From Pelagicoccus sp. SDUM812003 (GTDB lineage Bacteria; Verrucomicrobiota; Verrucomicrobiia; Opitutales; Opitutaceae): 64,000 nucleotides of DNA. The stretch covers positions 62,001 through 126,000 of the forward strand of contig NZ_JARXHY010000011.1 of assembly GCF_031127815.1 (NCBI RefSeq), written 5' to 3'. How positions within the stretch are numbered: position 1 is the stretch's first letter; each line of letters starts with the position of its first letter. The notes beneath the pieces were generated by a model. It was not told where the DNA came from. It did no database searches and saw nothing but the letters and a program-made list of their open reading frames with translations. Shown piece by piece: positions 51,360-59,110 of the stretch. A program made the position numbers and the translations under genes.

Positions 51360-51659
51360 CTACTGGTCGCCTAGGCTCTTGAGCAGCTCGAAGCTGTACA
51401 GGCCGGTGGCGTGGCCGTCGGAGAAGCGGAACCGCAGGGCGTAGTTTCCCACCGGCTGCCAGTCCCGGATCTCCACCTGCGAGTAGTCCTTGCCGAACTC
51501 CCCGCCATGCTGCTTGCCGAAGATGTCACGCTCGCCCGCAGTCTCGGCGCTGGGCGAAGCGGCGCGCAGCTTGGCGCTGGAAATGTAGGTCTCGGCGCCG
51601 TCTTCCCAGAGGATTGCGAGTTCGGAGCCAATGAGCTGAATGGTCTTCGGTCGTGTCAT
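51360..51659 (-). CDS. DUF971 domain protein
   Basis: A 99-residue protein consisting of the DUF971 domain, which also forms the N-terminal part of gamma-butyrobetaine hydroxylases and is found with iron-sulfur assembly factors. The pattern is IQLIGSELAILWEDGAETYI, followed by LRAASPSA, the variable loop and GNYALRFRFSDGHATGLYSFE. The start at ATG 51659 is where similarity begins; the open frame extends to 51752. Groups of TGGG repeats lie just upstream (51662-51684, 51754-51779), so it may share control with mraZ. Confidence 0.85.
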   Translation of the reverse strand: MTRPKTIQLIGSELAILWEDGAETYISSAKLRAASPSAETAGERDIFGKQHGGEFGKDYSQVEIRDWQPVGNYALRFRFSDGHATGLYSFELLKSLGDQ

Positions 51660-51661
51660 GG

Positions 51662-51684
51662 TGGGTTGGTGGGGAAATGTGGGG
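51662..51684. promoter_or_regulatory. TGGG repeat group A, candidate MraZ binding site
   Basis: TGGGG at 51670 and 51680 are 10 bases apart, with a further TGGG at 51662. It directly abuts the DUF971 start. Confidence 0.4.
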
Positions 51685-51753
51685 GAGCGCCGAGACATGG
51701 CAAGTTTGGAAAACGAGCCAGCGATGGCGCGTTTCCGCCCACGGAAGCCCAAG

Positions 51754-51779
51754 TGGGGAGAAGTGGGGCGGGCTTGGGG
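51754..51779. promoter_or_regulatory. TGGGG repeat group B, candidate MraZ binding site
   Basis: TGGGG begins at 51754, 51764 and 51775: spacing 10 and 11 bases. Confidence 0.45.
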
Positions 51780-51809
51780 CGAGCCTCCTTTATTCCGCTT
51801 ATGCCCAAG

Positions 51810-51818
51810 TTATTCACA
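51810..51818 (+). promoter_or_regulatory. DnaA-box match
   Basis: TTATTCACA fits the DnaA consensus TTATNCACA exactly. A near match on the other strand (TGTGGATAG, 51989-51997) and TTTTTCACA (52063-52071) lie within 260 bases. Confidence 0.4.
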
Positions 51819-51944
51819 GGCGCGGGACCATGCGCGCCAATCGCGCGCTTTTCGGGCCCATAAGCATGGTCAATAACTACCAACTTGTTGCCCGTCTATT
51901 CCCATTTCGGCCCTCTTGGCGCGGCGTTTCTAGAGGGAAGTCCC

Positions 51945-51962
51945 CGGGATATGTAAATCCCG
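51945..51962. repeat. Short inverted repeat
   Basis: CGGGAT (51945-51950) and ATCCCG (51957-51962) form six-base arms around a six-base centre (ATGTAA). It lies between TGGG groups B and C. Confidence 0.35.
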
Positions 51963-52034
51963 CGTAAACGAATGGCCTGTTAATAACTTGTGGATAGCCA
52001 AAATGGGCTCTTGTGGCGGAATTTAATTGCAAAG

Positions 52035-52059
52035 TGGGGGAAAGTGGGGAGTTTTGGGG
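52035..52059 (+). promoter_or_regulatory. TGGGG repeat group C, probable MraZ operator
   Basis: TGGGG starts at 52035, 52045 and 52055, exactly 10 bases apart, so three five-base repeats are separated by five-base spacers. This is the arrangement known for MraZ binding upstream of mraZ in E. coli. It lies 35 bases before the mraZ start. Confidence 0.75.
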
Positions 52060-52093
52060 AAGTTTTTCACAGCTTTTCCGGAAACAGTTTGAA

Positions 52094-52546
52094 ATGAGCG
52101 CCCTTGGCAGACCGATTTTCGTTGGCAAGCACCAGCGAAACCTCGACTCGAAGAATCGTTTGACGATTCCTTCGAAGTGGCGCTTCGACGGAGACACGGA
52201 GGACGTGTTTCTGGCTCTCCCCGATCCCAGCGGATCGATTCTGGTGCTGCCGCCCAAGCAGGTGGACAAGCTCTTCGAGGAGATCGAGTCCCAGCGCATC
52301 AGCGACGAGGACGCCCAGCTTTTGCAGGACAAGCTGTTTTCTCAGGCCTATTCCTTCGGCTGCGACAAGCAGGGCCGCATGAACCTGACCGAAGAGCTGC
52401 TCGAGCACTCCGGCATCACCAAGGAAGCCATCGTGGTGGGCCGCATGACAACTTTCCGCATCTGGTCTCCAGAGCGTTGGCAAGGCATTGATCCGAAGTC
52501 GAACAACGACGACATCGGCAAGCTGATGAAACGTGTGAACCTCTAG
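52094..52546 (+). CDS. mraZ: MraZ, transcriptional regulator of the dcw cluster
   Basis: DNA-binding protein of the AbrB-like fold, dodecameric in known homologues, that represses its own cluster. Two MraZ domains are seen: GKHQRNLDSKNRLTIPSKWR near residue 12 and YSFGCDKQGRMNLTEELLEH near residue 88. The ending ITKEAIVVGRMTTFRIWSPE is typical. Length is 150 residues. The start at 52094 is where the domain begins. A three-copy TGGGG array lies 35 bases upstream. It is the first gene of the dcw operon and is followed 15 bases later by a tiny ORF. Confidence 0.95.
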   Translation: MSALGRPIFVGKHQRNLDSKNRLTIPSKWRFDGDTEDVFLALPDPSGSILVLPPKQVDKLFEEIESQRISDEDAQLLQDKLFSQAYSFGCDKQGRMNLTEELLEHSGITKEAIVVGRMTTFRIWSPERWQGIDPKSNNDDIGKLMKRVNL

Positions 52547-52561
52547 GAAAACGAGAACAGG

Positions 52562-52780
52562 ATGAAAAACCGCACGCAAAACTCGTCTTTAGTATCCGTG
52601 ATCATGGAGGCCGTCGGCCTCTCGCCTCGCAAGAAGCTCGCTCCCAGCGGAGTGCGCTACTTGGGCATGGGAGGCGCCTTCGGCAAGGGGCAGGTGCGTC
52701 ACTGCTCCACTTGGGATTTCGACTACAAGCTGCCCCGCGTGGCGGCTCGCTCGCACTACAGTGATTTCAACCATCGATAG
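52562..52780 (+). CDS. Small unknown protein between mraZ and rsmH
   Basis: A 72-residue basic protein (many Arg, Lys, Ser, Tyr) with no hydrophobic segment. It has a leading helix (SLVSVIMEAVGL) and a glycine-rich middle (GVRYLGMGGAFGKG). Its start follows GAACAGG. It begins 15 bases after mraZ and ends 22 bases before the preferred rsmH start (or overlaps an alternative GTG at 52761). Position inside the most conserved bacterial operon suggests it is expressed with division genes. No family is recognised; the standard dcw cluster has nothing here. Confidence 0.6.
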   Translation: MKNRTQNSSLVSVIMEAVGLSPRKKLAPSGVRYLGMGGAFGKGQVRHCSTWDFDYKLPRVAARSHYSDFNHR

Positions 52781-52802
52781 TCTATTTGGCATCGCCCCCG
52801 AA

Positions 52803-53720
52803 ATGGAAGGACATGTGCCAGTACTCGCCCAGGAAACGCTCGAGCACCTCGCTCCGCGTGACGGTGGCCTGTACCTGGACTGCACCTTTGGAGGCGGAGG
52901 CCACACCGAGCTGATCCTGCAGGCAGCGCATTGCTCGGTGGTCGCTATCGATCAGGACCCGTTCGCGGCCAAGCGAGCGGAGGAAGTGAAGGCCCGCTAC
53001 GGCGAGCGCTTCATCTTCCATCGCATGAATTTCGAAACGCTCGACCAGCTGGAGGAAGGACCGTTCGACGGCATCCTATTCGACTTCGGCGTGTCATCCT
53101 ATCAGTTGGACGAGATCGATCGAGGCTTCTCCTTTCGCGGGGAAGCCCCTCTGGACATGAGGATGAATCCCGAATCGGGAGTCTCAGCGTCGACATGGCT
53201 TGCCACGGCCAGTCGCCACCAGCTGATACGAGCGATTCGCGACTACGCGGAAGAAAAGAACTGGCGTCGAATCGTGGATGCGATTCTCCAGGCTCAGGGC
53301 AAAGACGAACTAAACACCACATCACAACTCGCCAATCTTATCCTATCCTGCACTCCGGCGAGGGTTCGTTTCAGCTCCAAACTGCATCCGGCTACCAAGG
53401 TCTTCCAAGGTATCCGCATCGCGGTGAACGACGAGCTTGGCGTCATCGAACGCGGACTTCCCGCAGCCTTCCAGCAGCTCAAGACCGGCGGCATTCTCTG
53501 CGCGATCAGCTTCCACTCCCTGGAAGATCGCATCGCGAAGAATCTCTTCCGCAAATGGGCCGGCCGACCGGAAGGAGCGCGAGACAACCGTCCGCAAGAC
53601 ATGAGAGAGGTGCTGGCTGAGCTCGTCAGCCGACGCCCCGTTTCGGCTAGTGACAAGGAAGTCGCCGAAAATCCGCGTAGCCGCTCCGCCAAGCTGCGCG
53701 TTATCAGAAAAGTGAAGTAA
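52803..53720 (+). CDS. rsmH: 16S rRNA (cytosine1402-N4)-methyltransferase
   Basis: SAM-dependent enzyme that methylates C1402 of 16S rRNA in the P-site region. Motifs are GHVPVLAQETLEHLAP at the N-terminus, YLDCTFGGGGHTELIL (SAM loop), VVAIDQDPFAAKRA, FDGILFDFGVSSYQLDE and AISFHSLEDRIAKNLFRK. The helical insert between the two halves is present. ATG 52803 gives the canonical start; GTG 52761 would add 14 residues and overlap the upstream small ORF. Length (305) is normal. It is part of the dcw operon. Confidence 0.96.
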   Translation: MEGHVPVLAQETLEHLAPRDGGLYLDCTFGGGGHTELILQAAHCSVVAIDQDPFAAKRAEEVKARYGERFIFHRMNFETLDQLEEGPFDGILFDFGVSSYQLDEIDRGFSFRGEAPLDMRMNPESGVSASTWLATASRHQLIRAIRDYAEEKNWRRIVDAILQAQGKDELNTTSQLANLILSCTPARVRFSSKLHPATKVFQGIRIAVNDELGVIERGLPAAFQQLKTGGILCAISFHSLEDRIAKNLFRKWAGRPEGARDNRPQDMREVLAELVSRRPVSASDKEVAENPRSRSAKLRVIRKVK

Positions 53721-53760
53721 CAAGAAGATGAATACGCTAACCAATAGGAGTTGCAGGAAC

Positions 53761-53964
53761 ATGAGAAATTCAACGACGCTAAAGTCTATCCTTAACCGCC
53801 AATGCGTCACGCTTGGCCTCGGCAATCCTCTTCAGGACGGATTGTTCGACTGCCGCCGGGAAACCGGTATCGGCACGACCACGCCTACCATTTCGTTCAA
53901 ACCGTTCGAGCGCGTCTACAAGATCCCTTCATCCAGCAGGGGATTGACGCTGCAAGCATCATGA
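53761..53964 (+). CDS. Small unknown protein between rsmH and ftsL
   Basis: A 67-residue protein with no membrane segment and mixed composition (STTLKSILNRQCVTLGLGNP, then a basic C-terminus FKPFERVYKI). ATG 53761 is chosen because AGGA lies four bases upstream. Its stop overlaps the ftsL start in ATGA (53961-53964), good evidence for real translation. It occupies the slot between rsmH and ftsL. No homologue is recognised. Confidence 0.55.
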   Translation: MRNSTTLKSILNRQCVTLGLGNPLQDGLFDCRRETGIGTTTPTISFKPFERVYKIPSSSRGLTLQAS

Positions 53965-54338
53965 GCCGCAGAAAAAAGCCTAGTCCCTCCAAACTGCCTT
54001 CCATTCTGAATCGCTTGATCGGATACACCCTCTGCCTTATCCTGGTATTGGGAGCCTTCGGTTTGGGTACCATCTATCTGCGTCACCAGACTGCGCAAGC
54101 GGCGAACCAGCTCAAGAAGCTCGAATACCAGATCGCCGAGCGAAAGGTGCAGATCTCCGAGCAAGGCGCTCAGATCACCCGCCTGACCACTCGATCCTCG
54201 CTGAAGCAACTCAACGCCCTCTACGATCTCGGTCTGCAAATGCCGCGCGAGCGCCAGATCGTGCGTGTGCTAGAAGATCCTACCAAACGGCTGTACGAGA
54301 AAGCGTCCGACTCGATGCTGACCGTATCCAGCTTCTAG
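53961..54338 (+). CDS. ftsL: FtsL-like divisome protein
   Basis: A bitopic protein of 125 residues with a basic cytosolic tail (RRKKPSPSKLPSILNRL), one transmembrane helix (LIGYTLCLILVLGAFGLGTIYL) and a periplasmic coiled coil (QAANQLKKLEYQIAERKVQI with heptad Leu/Ile spacing). This is the plan of FtsL, which forms the FtsQLB complex activating FtsWI. Sequence identity in this family is low, so the call rests on position between rsmH and ftsI and on topology. It overlaps the upstream small ORF by four bases. Confidence 0.8.
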   Translation: MSRRKKPSPSKLPSILNRLIGYTLCLILVLGAFGLGTIYLRHQTAQAANQLKKLEYQIAERKVQISEQGAQITRLTTRSSLKQLNALYDLGLQMPRERQIVRVLEDPTKRLYEKASDSMLTVSSF

Positions 54339-54344
54339 TCGCCA

Positions 54345-56144
54345 ATGGCAAGTCGCCCAGGTACTACTAAATTCAGATTTTGGATACTCGCTCTCATTTT
54401 CTTTCTTGGCTATGGGGCGATCGGGTATCGCCTGGTCGAACTGCATGCCTTCAAGAGCAACGAGTTCGTAGACGAGCTGCAGAACAGCCGCTTTCGGCTC
54501 ATCACTGAAGAGCCGCGCCGCGGGGAGATCCTCGATGCGAACGGGGAACTGCTGGCCACCAGCCAGACCTTTCTCGAGGTCGGCGTCGATCGGCATTCCA
54601 TCCGGGGAGACGAGCTCGACAAGCTTCCCTACATCGCTCGGGCCCTGGATCTTCCTCTCTCTCAGGTTCATGAAGCGTTCGGCGTGAAAAACGGTCGGCT
54701 GCCGAGCGTTCCTGATCGTCTGTCTCCACGCTGGAAGCCGCTCAAGCGCATGGTCGAGCAGCCGGACTTCGCGCCGCTGGCAAAGATGAACCTCCGCTGC
54801 ATCACCAGCACCGAGAGCTATCATCGAGTCTACCCGAAGAACCAGCTCGCGTCACATGTTGTTGGATACGTGCGCAAGGACGGCGTCGCCGCGATGGGTA
54901 TCGAACGGGAATACGATTTTTATCTCAGCGGAGAGCGCGGGTGGAAGGAAAGCGAAGTCGGAGGCCGCAATGGAGAGATGGCCCAGTTCCGCCGCCGTCA
55001 TGTCAGCTCGACGGATGGGCTGAACGTGGTGCTCACCATCGACTCCTACGTTCAGGACGCGGTGGAACTCGAGCTCCAGCACATCGCCGAAACGTTCGAT
55101 CCGGTCGCTGCGACCATCATCGTTTCCGATCCCTACACTGGGGATATCCTCGGTCTGGGAAACTATCCAAGCTTCGACCCGAACCTGTACTGGGAAGCGG
55201 ACGAGCCCTCGCAAAAGAATCGAGCCCTCACCGATATCCTCGAGCCTGGCTCGACCTTCAAGATCGTCGCCGCCACCGCAGCCTTGGAGGAGCGCCTGGT
55301 GGACACGGAGACCTTGATCGATTGCTCGCAGCCGATCGTGGTGATGCCTGATGGCTACCGCTTGAAACTGCCGAAGGACGACCACGCCATGGGTTTGATC
55401 TCGGTCGCGGAAGTGGTCTCCAAATCCTCAAATCGGGGAGCCGCCCACCTCGGGTTGCGTCTCGGCGAAGAGAATTTCTACCAGTGGGTGACTAAGTATG
55501 GATTTGGCGAATACAGTGGATTCGACCTTGGCGTGGAATCGAAAGGCATACTTTATCCGCCGCGAAAGTGGGACCGTTTGACGCTTTCGCGCATGACCAT
55601 GGGGCACTCCATCGCCGCGACTCCGATGCAGGTGCATATGGCGACATCCACCCTGGCCAACGGCGGGGTGCTCATGAAGCCGCGCATCGTGTCGGGAATT
55701 ACCAACTACGAAGGCGAGCAGATCGTGCGCTTCGGTCCGGTGCCGCGACGCAAGGTCATCTCGCGAAGCACGGCGAACGTGGTGACTCGACTGCTTGAGG
55801 ATGCTGCTTCGGATCGTGGCACAGCTCGTCGCGCCGTGATCGAAGGCTACCGGGTCGCCGGCAAGACCGGTACCACTCAGAAAATCGTGGACGGACGATA
55901 CTCCAGCTCGCAGCACGTTGGCTCGTTCACCGGCTTCTTCCCCGCCAACAATCCGCAAGTGGTGATCACGGTGATTGTCGATGGAGCGCAGAATCCGGGC
56001 GTCGCCTACGGCGGCGTGGTGGCGGCGCCATCCTTTCGCAACGTCGCTAAAAAGCTCATTCCGCACTACGCGATCACGCCCTCGGATGTCGCTCCAGGAT
56101 TTGCGTACAGCGAAGATTCGAATTTATTAGGGAGGAACAGGTAG
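54345..56144 (+). CDS. ftsI: Septal transpeptidase, class B penicillin-binding protein (FtsI/PBP3)
   Basis: Cross-links septal peptidoglycan in complex with FtsW. One N-terminal transmembrane helix (FWILALIFFLGYGAIGYRLV), a pedestal domain (RRGEILDANGELLATSQTFL) and the transpeptidase domain follow. The catalytic motifs are Ser303-Thr-Phe-Lys306 (EPGSTFKIV), Ser361-Ser-Asn363 (SKSSNRG) and Lys507-Thr-Gly509 (GKTGTT). No PASTA repeats. At 599 residues it has normal length. It starts six bases after ftsL and ends two before murE. All active-site residues are intact, so it should be beta-lactam sensitive. Confidence 0.95.
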   Translation: MASRPGTTKFRFWILALIFFLGYGAIGYRLVELHAFKSNEFVDELQNSRFRLITEEPRRGEILDANGELLATSQTFLEVGVDRHSIRGDELDKLPYIARALDLPLSQVHEAFGVKNGRLPSVPDRLSPRWKPLKRMVEQPDFAPLAKMNLRCITSTESYHRVYPKNQLASHVVGYVRKDGVAAMGIEREYDFYLSGERGWKESEVGGRNGEMAQFRRRHVSSTDGLNVVLTIDSYVQDAVELELQHIAETFDPVAATIIVSDPYTGDILGLGNYPSFDPNLYWEADEPSQKNRALTDILEPGSTFKIVAATAALEERLVDTETLIDCSQPIVVMPDGYRLKLPKDDHAMGLISVAEVVSKSSNRGAAHLGLRLGEENFYQWVTKYGFGEYSGFDLGVESKGILYPPRKWDRLTLSRMTMGHSIAATPMQVHMATSTLANGGVLMKPRIVSGITNYEGEQIVRFGPVPRRKVISRSTANVVTRLLEDAASDRGTARRAVIEGYRVAGKTGTTQKIVDGRYSSSQHVGSFTGFFPANNPQVVITVIVDGAQNPGVAYGGVVAAPSFRNVAKKLIPHYAITPSDVAPGFAYSEDSNLLGRNR

Positions 56145-56146
56145 CG

Positions 56147-57724
56147 ATGGGTATCGCCTCCACGCGTCCCAGATCTCGGGCTACGGCAGTCAAGCCCGTC
56201 GCTCCTCGCAAGCGCAGACACCCCATGTCGAGTAAAAGCAAGAAATTTAGTCAGCTCATCGAACCAGCCTTGGCCAGGAAGCTCAAGGGACAGCCCGATC
56301 CCGTGATTCAACGCATCGTGATCGACAGCCGTCGGGTCACTCCGGGCAGCCTGTTCTTCGCCTTGCCAGGACTGAAGAACGATGGAAACGCCTTCGTGGA
56401 CGAGGCCATATCGCGTGGAGCGGTGGCAGTGGTTTCGCGGCAGCCGCGTCGCTTTCGAAGCGCCAAGCTCGCCTACATCGTGTGCGAGGATCCGCGCAAG
56501 GAGCTCGCCCATGCTTCGCGCCTTTTCTTCGACCAGCCGGACGAGGCCCTCTCTTTGGTCGGCATCACCGGCACCAATGGCAAGACGACTGTCTCCTTTC
56601 TCGCCAAACAGCTGCTGGCGGACCGGAAGCAAGCCTACGGCTGTATCGGCACCGTTGGATACGACCTCGTAAAGCGCACCGTTCCTTCGTTTCGCACCAC
56701 CCCGGAATCGCACGAGCTTTGCGAATTGCTAAGTCAGATGCGGGCTTTCGAATGCCAAGGGACGGTGATGGAGGTGAGCTCCCATGGCATCGACCAGCAA
56801 CGCGTGGCGGGCCTGCAGTTCGAGGTCGCGGTCTTTCTCAATTTGACGCGCGACCATCTGGACTATCATGGCGACATGGAAAGCTATTTCCAGGTGAAGC
56901 GACGCTTGTTCGTGGGCGAAATCGGACCCAAGCCGAAAGTCGCCATCATCAATGTCGACGACGCGTTCGGTCGCCGCCTCGCTCAGGAGTTGGATTCTGA
57001 AATGAAGGTGATCACTTTCGGGGTGGAGCAGCCTGCGGACCTGAAGGCCGCATCGGTGGCTCTGGACGCAGGCGGTACTCAGTTCACGCTTTCCTTCGAG
57101 GAAAGGGAAATCAAGGTCAACTCGTCGTTGATCGGTCACTACAATGTGAGCAACGCCTTGGCGGCGTTGGCGATCTGCCATGCCCTTGGTCAAGACCTGG
57201 AAGCGTGCGTTGGCAGTTTAGCGAATTTTTCCGGCATCCCAGGTCGTATGCAGAAAGTCGAGACGAGCAAGCCGTTCACGGTGCTCGTCGACTACGCCCA
57301 TACCGAGGACGCTTTGCACAACGCTCTGAAAATGCTTCGGCAGGTGACGACTGGCAAACTGCGGGTGGTCTTTGGTTGCGGCGGAAATCGAGACCGGGGC
57401 AAGCGCCCGAATATGACTCGAGTTGCGAACGAACAAGCGGACGAGGCTTGGGCCACTTCTGACAACCCCCGCAATGAACGCATCGAATCGATCTTCGAGG
57501 ATATGAAGGAAGGGGTGGTCGACGAGCGGCGCATCCGATTCGTGCCGGATCGTCGCCGAGCCATCGAGCTCGCCCTCAAGAGCTGTGGACCTGGAGATTG
57601 CCTGTTGATCGCGGGAAAAGGGCACGAGTCCTTTCAGGAGTACGGCGAAACGGTGGTGCCTTTTGACGATAGGAAGGTCGCTGCGGAGCTACTGGAGAAC
57701 ATGCGTCTCGGAGGTCAGGGATAA
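56147..57724 (+). CDS. murE: UDP-N-acetylmuramoyl-L-alanyl-D-glutamate--2,6-diaminopimelate ligase
   Basis: ATP-dependent ligase adding the third residue of the stem peptide. It has the Mur ligase P-loop GITGTNGKTT (residues 139-148), the central domain with TRDHLDYHGDMESYFQVKRRLF, and the C-terminal domain with the substrate motif DNPR at 439-442, which selects meso-diaminopimelate over lysine. So the peptidoglycan is of the DAP type. The N-terminal 26 residues (to MSSKSKKFS) are basic and may be an extension; ATG 56225 is an alternative start but without ribosome binding site. It starts two bases after ftsI. Confidence 0.95.
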   Translation: MGIASTRPRSRATAVKPVAPRKRRHPMSSKSKKFSQLIEPALARKLKGQPDPVIQRIVIDSRRVTPGSLFFALPGLKNDGNAFVDEAISRGAVAVVSRQPRRFRSAKLAYIVCEDPRKELAHASRLFFDQPDEALSLVGITGTNGKTTVSFLAKQLLADRKQAYGCIGTVGYDLVKRTVPSFRTTPESHELCELLSQMRAFECQGTVMEVSSHGIDQQRVAGLQFEVAVFLNLTRDHLDYHGDMESYFQVKRRLFVGEIGPKPKVAIINVDDAFGRRLAQELDSEMKVITFGVEQPADLKAASVALDAGGTQFTLSFEEREIKVNSSLIGHYNVSNALAALAICHALGQDLEACVGSLANFSGIPGRMQKVETSKPFTVLVDYAHTEDALHNALKMLRQVTTGKLRVVFGCGGNRDRGKRPNMTRVANEQADEAWATSDNPRNERIESIFEDMKEGVVDERRIRFVPDRRRAIELALKSCGPGDCLLIAGKGHESFQEYGETVVPFDDRKVAAELLENMRLGGQG

Positions 57725-59110
57725 GTGGATACGATCGATCCAGCTCTTTTGGCGAAATGGTCCGGAGGAGAATGGCGCAATGGCGACTCGGAAGGGATCA
57801 CTGGCCTTTCCATCGACACGCGAACCATAGCGGAAGGCGAGCTTTTCGCGGCGATCAGGACGGAGAAACGAGATGGTCATGAATTTTTGGGTACGGCTCT
57901 GGAAAACGGAGCCGCTGCCGCTTTGGTGGATCGGTTTCGCCCTGAGATCGCCATCCCGCAGCTGGTGGTGCAGAACGTTTCCGAGTCGTTGCTGGAAATC
58001 GCCAAGGCCTATCGATTGACCTGGAATATCCCGGTAGTCGGGGTCACGGGGAGCTGCGGCAAGACCAGCTGCAAGGAGTTGCTCGGATCCATGCTCGGGG
58101 AATCGACCTGTCTGCGCACCCGAGGAAACCTGAACAATCTGCTCGGCGTCCCATTGACCATCGTTCAGCCCTTCGCCCGCCAAGCTCGCCATGCCGTGCT
58201 CGAGGCGGGCATCAGCGAACCGGGTGAAATGAAACGCCTCGCGTACGCCATCGCTCCCGACTGGGTGATCGTCACCGCCATCGGTCCCGCTCATCTTGAA
58301 GACCTAGGCACGGAGTCCAACGTGGCCATGGAAAAGGGCCGGTTGACCAGCGGACCGCGAGTGAAAGGCGTGTTCCTAGGAGAAACTTGCGAGCGCTACG
58401 CCGGCTACCTCGGCGGATTGAAGGCGTCGCTGGTTCGACCTTCCTCCAGCCTGCAGGAGGATTGGTCGTATCGCGTTTCGGTCGAGGGTGGCAAGAGCGT
58501 GCTCCAGCAGCGGATCTACGGCGAGGTGGCTACCTTTCGCTATGCGGGTTACGGGCGCGGGCTGGCTTCCAACGTGGCCTTGGCGATCGCCATGGCGAAG
58601 ACGCTTGGCATTTCCGATGGCGCGATCCGGGAGAGCTTGTCGGCATGGAGAAGCTCAGGCCTGAGAGGGGAGTGGCGTCTTCAGGGCAAGCGGGCCTTTT
58701 ACGTAGACTGCTACAACGCGAACCCGCTTTCCATGAGGGATGCTTTGGATACGTTTGTGGAAAATACCCCTAACGATCGCCCGCGCCTGTTCGTGATCGG
58801 CTGCATGGAGGAGCTTGGGGAGAAGGCGCCGGGCTTTCACGAGCGGCTCGGCAGCGATTTTCCTTTCCGAAATCAGGATCAATTGCTTGTCATGGGCGAC
58901 GAAGCTACGAGTGTGTTGCGCGGCATGGAGGGCGCAGGGCATGACCCCAGCCGCTACAGCGTTGTGAAGTCGATTGAAGAAGTGCGAGAAAAGCTAATGG
59001 AGTTTGAAGGCAGCGTCTTTCTGAAAGGAAGTCGCCGCTATCGTTTGGAGAAGGCGTTGGTCGGAATGGACGACGCCTCCAATCCGTCGGAGGGGAAGAC
59101 GACGTGTTAA
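57725..59110 (+). CDS. murF: UDP-N-acetylmuramoyl-tripeptide--D-alanyl-D-alanine ligase
   Basis: Adds D-Ala-D-Ala to the muramoyl tripeptide, completing the pentapeptide. The P-loop is VTGSCGKTSCKELLGSML, with the lysine of GKT. RTRGNLNNLLGVPLTI and EAGISEPGEMKRLA fit the family, as do the C-terminal YVDCYNANPLSMRDAL and VIGCMEELGE. Length is 461 residues. The GTG start follows the murE stop directly, and the 3' end overlaps the mraY start by seven bases. The D-Ala-D-Ala ligase gene is not in the window. Confidence 0.95.
   Translation: MDTIDPALLAKWSGGEWRNGDSEGITGLSIDTRTIAEGELFAAIRTEKRDGHEFLGTALENGAAAALVDRFRPEIAIPQLVVQNVSESLLEIAKAYRLTWNIPVVGVTGSCGKTSCKELLGSMLGESTCLRTRGNLNNLLGVPLTIVQPFARQARHAVLEAGISEPGEMKRLAYAIAPDWVIVTAIGPAHLEDLGTESNVAMEKGRLTSGPRVKGVFLGETCERYAGYLGGLKASLVRPSSSLQEDWSYRVSVEGGKSVLQQRIYGEVATFRYAGYGRGLASNVALAIAMAKTLGISDGAIRESLSAWRSSGLRGEWRLQGKRAFYVDCYNANPLSMRDALDTFVENTPNDRPRLFVIGCMEELGEKAPGFHERLGSDFPFRNQDQLLVMGDEATSVLRGMEGAGHDPSRYSVVKSIEEVREKLMEFEGSVFLKGSRRYRLEKALVGMDDASNPSEGKTTC

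Larger units (their letters stand above)
51660..52093. other. Divergent regulatory region before mraZ
   Basis: This 434-base spacer holds the TGGG-repeat groups, DnaA-box-like sequences and a short inverted repeat described separately. No gene is supported: ATG codons are present, but their frames are shadows of the flanking genes. Confidence 0.6.
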
